From Candidatus Zixiibacteriota bacterium (GTDB taxonomy: Bacteria; Zixibacteria; MSB-5A5; GN15; PGXB01): a stretch of DNA of 8,079 nucleotides. The stretch is from the NCBI GenBank assembly GCA_026397495.1, contig JAPLUS010000365.1:1-8079 (forward strand), read 5' to 3'. Numbering within the stretch: the first letter of the stretch is position 1; every line of letters begins with the position of its first letter. A program made the position numbers and the translations under genes. Below are positions 5,816 to 8,079 of the stretch, piece after piece. A model generated the notes under the pieces. That model ran no database searches. It worked only from the letters and a program-made list of their open reading frames with translations, and had not been told where the DNA came from.

Positions 5816-5838
5816 GTCGAAACCACTGGGGTTTCGAC
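5816..5838. repeat. perfect 9-bp hairpin upstream of the B12 subunit gene
   Basis: GTCGAAACC (5816-5824) and GGTTTCGAC (5830-5838) form a perfect stem with loop ACTGG, about 40 nt before the B12-subunit start and about 100 nt after the AlbA_2 stop. No U-run follows in the minus direction. It could be a leader hairpin, a partial transcription barrier between the two genes, or a short dispersed palindrome. Confidence 0.55.
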
Positions 5839-5878
5839 CTATTTCCCTATTTCGTTTTTCTTATTTTCAATTTAGGCA

Positions 5879-5907
5879 ATTATCAAGTTTCCTTTTTCAT
5901 TTCTAAA
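5879..5907 (-). promoter_or_regulatory. weak candidate promoter for the B12 subunit gene
   Basis: TTTAGA (5907-5902, 4/6) and GATAAT (5884-5879, 5/6) lie 17 nt apart on the minus strand. The region is very AT-rich, so chance matches are likely. It is listed because it would explain expression of the B12 subunit independent of the upstream AlbA_2 gene. Confidence 0.28.
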
Positions 5908-5933
5908 TCATCAAAAAGAATTACATTTTCTCA

Positions 5934-7162
5934 TACGAAAAACTAATGATAATAATTGCGAATCCGATTAGTGAATGTCTTGGAGCTGCTATCGCTTATA
6001 TATTTCCCGCCATCCATTGCATAAAATATGTGATCAAGTATCTGGGTATGTAATTCAAGCCTCTTTTGGCCCAATGTCTCAATTGCCTCGGAATGCACAA
6101 AATTAATGCTATTATCCACAGAGGAATTTAATCGCAAATCATAGCCCCCAAAATTATTTGCAAAACCTTTAAGCCAGATTCTCAGTATTTGATCGAAAGA
6201 GTAGGTGATAGTCGCCGAACCCTTTACATTTAATGAAAGGAGTATTTCTACTCCACAATATATGTCTAATAATAAGTCCTGTAACATTTTTTCAGCGTCA
6301 ACAAACTTCTCATTTTCTTTCTCATAGATTGGGTACGCAGCTATGTGGGTATAATTGCCATATCTTCCACATTCAAAATAATGATAGAAGGGGGTTGGCT
6401 TTCCACCATTAAATTCACCATAATAAATAGCCGATTCGGAGGCGGTATGCAGTTGACCATACTCAATTTTCCTAGAAGTATTGGAATTTTCAAATTTAAA
6501 ACTAAAGGTCTGCAAAAAAGAGAGCAATTCTCGATCTGACGCAAATAAATGGCGGGGATATACTGGCATGATTGAAAATTCCGAAAGTATACATTTGGTT
6601 TCACCAGCACTAAATACATTATGAAATCGTGTTTTAGTTCGATTAATTAAGTAATCCCTTGTATCGCTATATTTTTTCCTTTTATTTTTCAGCCATTCAA
6701 TTTCATCCAAATTGGCTTTTCTATAAGGCCTTTTTTCTGCCTTTTCTCTTAAATAAACAGTCGTATATCCATCAGTAGCATGGGGTGTTAAATCACTCTC
6801 ATCTATTTTTATGACGAATACCCGCAAATCATCGGGTCCAGGTAGATATTTACATTGATAAGACAAAACCGGCGGATGAATGTTTGACAAAATTATTCGA
6901 TTAATAGTATCCTCAAGATTGTCTTCTTCAATCCGTCTAATTTCCGCGGGCACGTTGCTGTCGTCAGCTGCCCTGACGCCAAGGATTATCCATCCACCAA
7001 AGCTATTAGCAAAAGCAGCTATTAATTCATGAATATGCTTCGGACGCTGCAATTTGTAGTCCAGATAGTCACCCTCTGGTCTCTTTTCATCCACCAGCTC
7101 TTGAATATCATCAAATGTGACAGTATCTATTGTTTTATTAAGTATTGACATTCTTTACGAAA
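5934..7162. repeat. 7-bp direct repeats TACGAAA bracketing the AlbA_2 gene
   Basis: TACGAAA occurs at 5934-5940, two bases past the AlbA_2 stop, and at 7156-7162, four bases before its start and immediately after the mutase stop codon (7163-7165). The two copies therefore enclose the coding region almost exactly. They might be a target-site duplication or a recombination footprint. No terminal inverted repeats or transposase were found, and a chance match in AT-rich DNA is possible. Confidence 0.3.
5943..7151 (-). CDS. AlbA_2 (Schlafen-type) N-terminal domain protein, unknown C-terminal domain
   Basis: 402 aa from ATG 7151; stop TAG at 5945-5943. Residues about 15-150 match the AlbA_2 domain pattern: E26 and D31-Y-K33 (family ExxxxEFK, here with Asp for the second Glu), AAFANSFGGWIILGV (45-59) and YLREKAEKRP near its end. 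AlbA_2 domains bind nucleic acid; Schlafen relatives cleave tRNA/rRNA, and many bacterial members are annotated as regulators or appear in defence loci. A charged segment, KNKRKK, then leads into about 240 residues I do not recognise. There is no TM segment or signal. The start lies 11 nt after the mutase stop, in the same orientation, with a weak Shine-Dalgarno (AAAG), so read-through transcription is likely. Base composition is foreign: hand-counted 60-nt lines give about 28-35% G+C, against about 47-68% for lines sampled in the neighbouring operon genes. Horizontal acquisition is the likely origin; the cellular role is unknown. Confidence 0.88.
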   Translation of the reverse strand: MSILNKTIDTVTFDDIQELVDEKRPEGDYLDYKLQRPKHIHELIAAFANSFGGWIILGVRAADDSNVPAEIRRIEEDNLEDTINRIILSNIHPPVLSYQCKYLPGPDDLRVFVIKIDESDLTPHATDGYTTVYLREKAEKRPYRKANLDEIEWLKNKRKKYSDTRDYLINRTKTRFHNVFSAGETKCILSEFSIMPVYPRHLFASDRELLSFLQTFSFKFENSNTSRKIEYGQLHTASESAIYYGEFNGGKPTPFYHYFECGRYGNYTHIAAYPIYEKENEKFVDAEKMLQDLLLDIYCGVEILLSLNVKGSATITYSFDQILRIWLKGFANNFGGYDLRLNSSVDNSINFVHSEAIETLGQKRLELHTQILDHIFYAMDGGKYISDSSSKTFTNRIRNYYH

Positions 7163-8079
7163 TTAAATTATCGGCGGCTCGGTGTACTCGCCGAAAATCG
7201 GGCGGAGTGTGTCGATTATCTCACCCTCGGTTGCATATACCCGCACACAATCCAGAATCGCTTTAAGAGTGTTCCCGTTACCCTTTGCCGCTACTGCCAA
7301 ATCCTCGAGGGTGCGTTTGACTTTATCATTATCGCGTTCGGTGCGAATCTTTTTTACAAAAGCCGTCTGCTCCGGCTCGACTGTTTCATCAATCCTCAAA
7401 ATCGGGATGGTAATTCGTTCGTTTTCCATAACATAGTCGTTGATACCGACAATAATCCTTTCTTTTCTTTCAATTTCCTGTTGATATCGATAAGCCGCTC
7501 GGGCAATTTCGCGCTGAAAATATCCTTCCTCGATCCCCTTCAATACTCCGCCGCGGCGCTCTATTTCAGCCAGATATTTTTCCGCATCTTCTTCCATTTT
7601 ATTAGTCATCGCTTCCACAAAATACGAACCGGCCAAGGGGTCGATGGTATTAGCAACACCGGTCTCATGCGCAATAATTTGCTGGGTGCGGAGAGCAATC
7701 AACACCGCCTTTTCCGAAGGCAGGGCCAGTGTCTCATCCATCGAATTGGTATGAAGCGACTGCGTCCCTCCCAGCACCGCTGAGAGTCCCTCGAAAGCCG
7801 TTCGGACAATATTGTTTTCAGGTTGTTGCGCTGTCAGAGAACATCCGGCGGTCTGACTATGGAAACGAAGGAGCCAACTGCGTTCATCTTTGGCTTTATA
7901 TTTATTTTTCATCCGGTCGGCATAAATACGTCGGGCGGCGCGATACTTGGCGATTTCTTCAAAAAAATCCTGGTGCGCATTAAAAAAGAATGATAGGCGG
8001 GGCGCAAATTTATCAATATCCTGACCATCGGCAAGGGCAGCTTCAATATAGGTAAATCCGTCAGCCAGAGTAAACGCCA
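7163..8079 (-). CDS. acyl-CoA mutase large (catalytic) subunit, methylmalonyl-CoA mutase-like, 5' end beyond window
   Basis: The frame is open from the right edge (first full codon read as Ala) to TAA at 7165-7163, about 305 residues. It contains LSFFFNAHQDFFEEIAKYRA, LRFHSQTAGCSLTAQQP, LGGTQSLHTNSMDE, HETGVANTIDPLAGSYFVE and IRTERDN, all standard for the C-terminal half of the TIM-barrel catalytic domain of methylmalonyl-CoA mutases. It ends without a B12 domain (EYTEPPII), so the enzyme is of the split type, with cobalamin carried by the separate subunit at 5356-5775. The reaction is adenosylcobalamin-dependent carbon-skeleton isomerisation, typically (R)-methylmalonyl-CoA to succinyl-CoA. 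The residues that separate this activity from isobutyryl-CoA mutase lie in the N-terminal half outside the window, so substrate is inferred, not shown. The ATG at 7912 is internal, not the start. Confidence 0.95.
   Translation of the reverse strand, partial: AFTLADGFTYIEAALADGQDIDKFAPRLSFFFNAHQDFFEEIAKYRAARRIYADRMKNKYKAKDERSWLLRFHSQTAGCSLTAQQPENNIVRTAFEGLSAVLGGTQSLHTNSMDETLALPSEKAVLIALRTQQIIAHETGVANTIDPLAGSYFVEAMTNKMEEDAEKYLAEIERRGGVLKGIEEGYFQREIARAAYRYQQEIERKERIIVGINDYVMENERITIPILRIDETVEPEQTAFVKKIRTERDNDKVKRTLEDLAVAAKGNGNTLKAILDCVRVYATEGEIIDTLRPIFGEYTEPPII

Noticed and set aside
5275..5946. Plus-strand open frame of 223 codons
   Set aside because: It is antisense to the B12-binding subunit, whose conserved motifs and codon pattern are clear on the minus strand. 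Its own translation has no recognisable domain.
7145..7783. Plus-strand open frame of 212 codons
   Set aside because: It lies opposite the well-conserved mutase catalytic subunit; it is a shadow frame caused by that gene's codon composition.
7163..7912. Mutase catalytic gene starting at ATG 7912
   Set aside because: The reading frame continues without a stop to the window edge and encodes conserved mutase sequence upstream of this Met, so the Met is internal.

Overview
The window looks like a bacterial chromosome from a Gram-negative-type organism: it has a lipobox lipoprotein, a sigma-54-type response regulator and Shine-Dalgarno sites such as GGAGG and GAGGAA. Hand-sampled lines run from the high 40s to the 60s in % G+C for most genes. 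Protein style and the palindromic intergenic repeats would fit an uncultivated FCB-like lineage (Zixibacteria-like), but that is a guess from general impression, not a search.

Layout. Positions 1-999 (minus) hold the N-terminal part of an NtrC-family regulator that runs off the left edge. Its receiver domain is joined directly to the Walker A segment of the AAA+ domain, with roughly 50 residues of the normal architecture missing in frame. Positions 1000-1675 are non-coding: a run of nested palindromes (about 1224-1543) flanked by promoter-like sites that share an 11-bp word. On the plus strand follow a 50-aa LiaI/LiaF-like membrane protein (1676-1828) and a membrane-anchored protein with a C-terminal zinc ribbon (1955-2743). 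The rest is minus strand, reading right to left: catalytic subunit of a B12-dependent acyl-CoA mutase (7163 to the right edge, partial), an AT-rich AlbA_2/Schlafen-domain gene (5943-7151), the B12-binding mutase subunit (5356-5775), an acyl-CoA dehydrogenase (4151-5296), a metallo-beta-lactamase-fold hydrolase (3312-4148, probably started at CTG) and a small lipoprotein (2753-3265) with its own strong sigma-70-like promoter.

How the genes work together. The two mutase subunits should form one adenosylcobalamin enzyme that rearranges the carbon skeleton of an acyl-CoA, most likely methylmalonyl-CoA/succinyl-CoA. The acyl-CoA dehydrogenase and the MBL hydrolase lie immediately downstream, with a 2-nt or 1-nt junction between them, so the set looks like an acyl-CoA catabolic operon (propionate, odd-chain or branched-chain). 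The AlbA_2 gene is the outsider. It sits between two subunits that are normally adjacent, is much richer in A+T than its neighbours, and is bracketed by a 7-bp direct repeat. It may be a recently acquired defence or regulatory cargo gene.

The items most worth following up are the AlbA_2 insertion into the mutase operon, the internally deleted sigma-54 regulator, the non-AUG start of the MBL gene, and the nested-hairpin island with mutually exclusive stems. No tRNA, rRNA, CRISPR array or transposase was seen.
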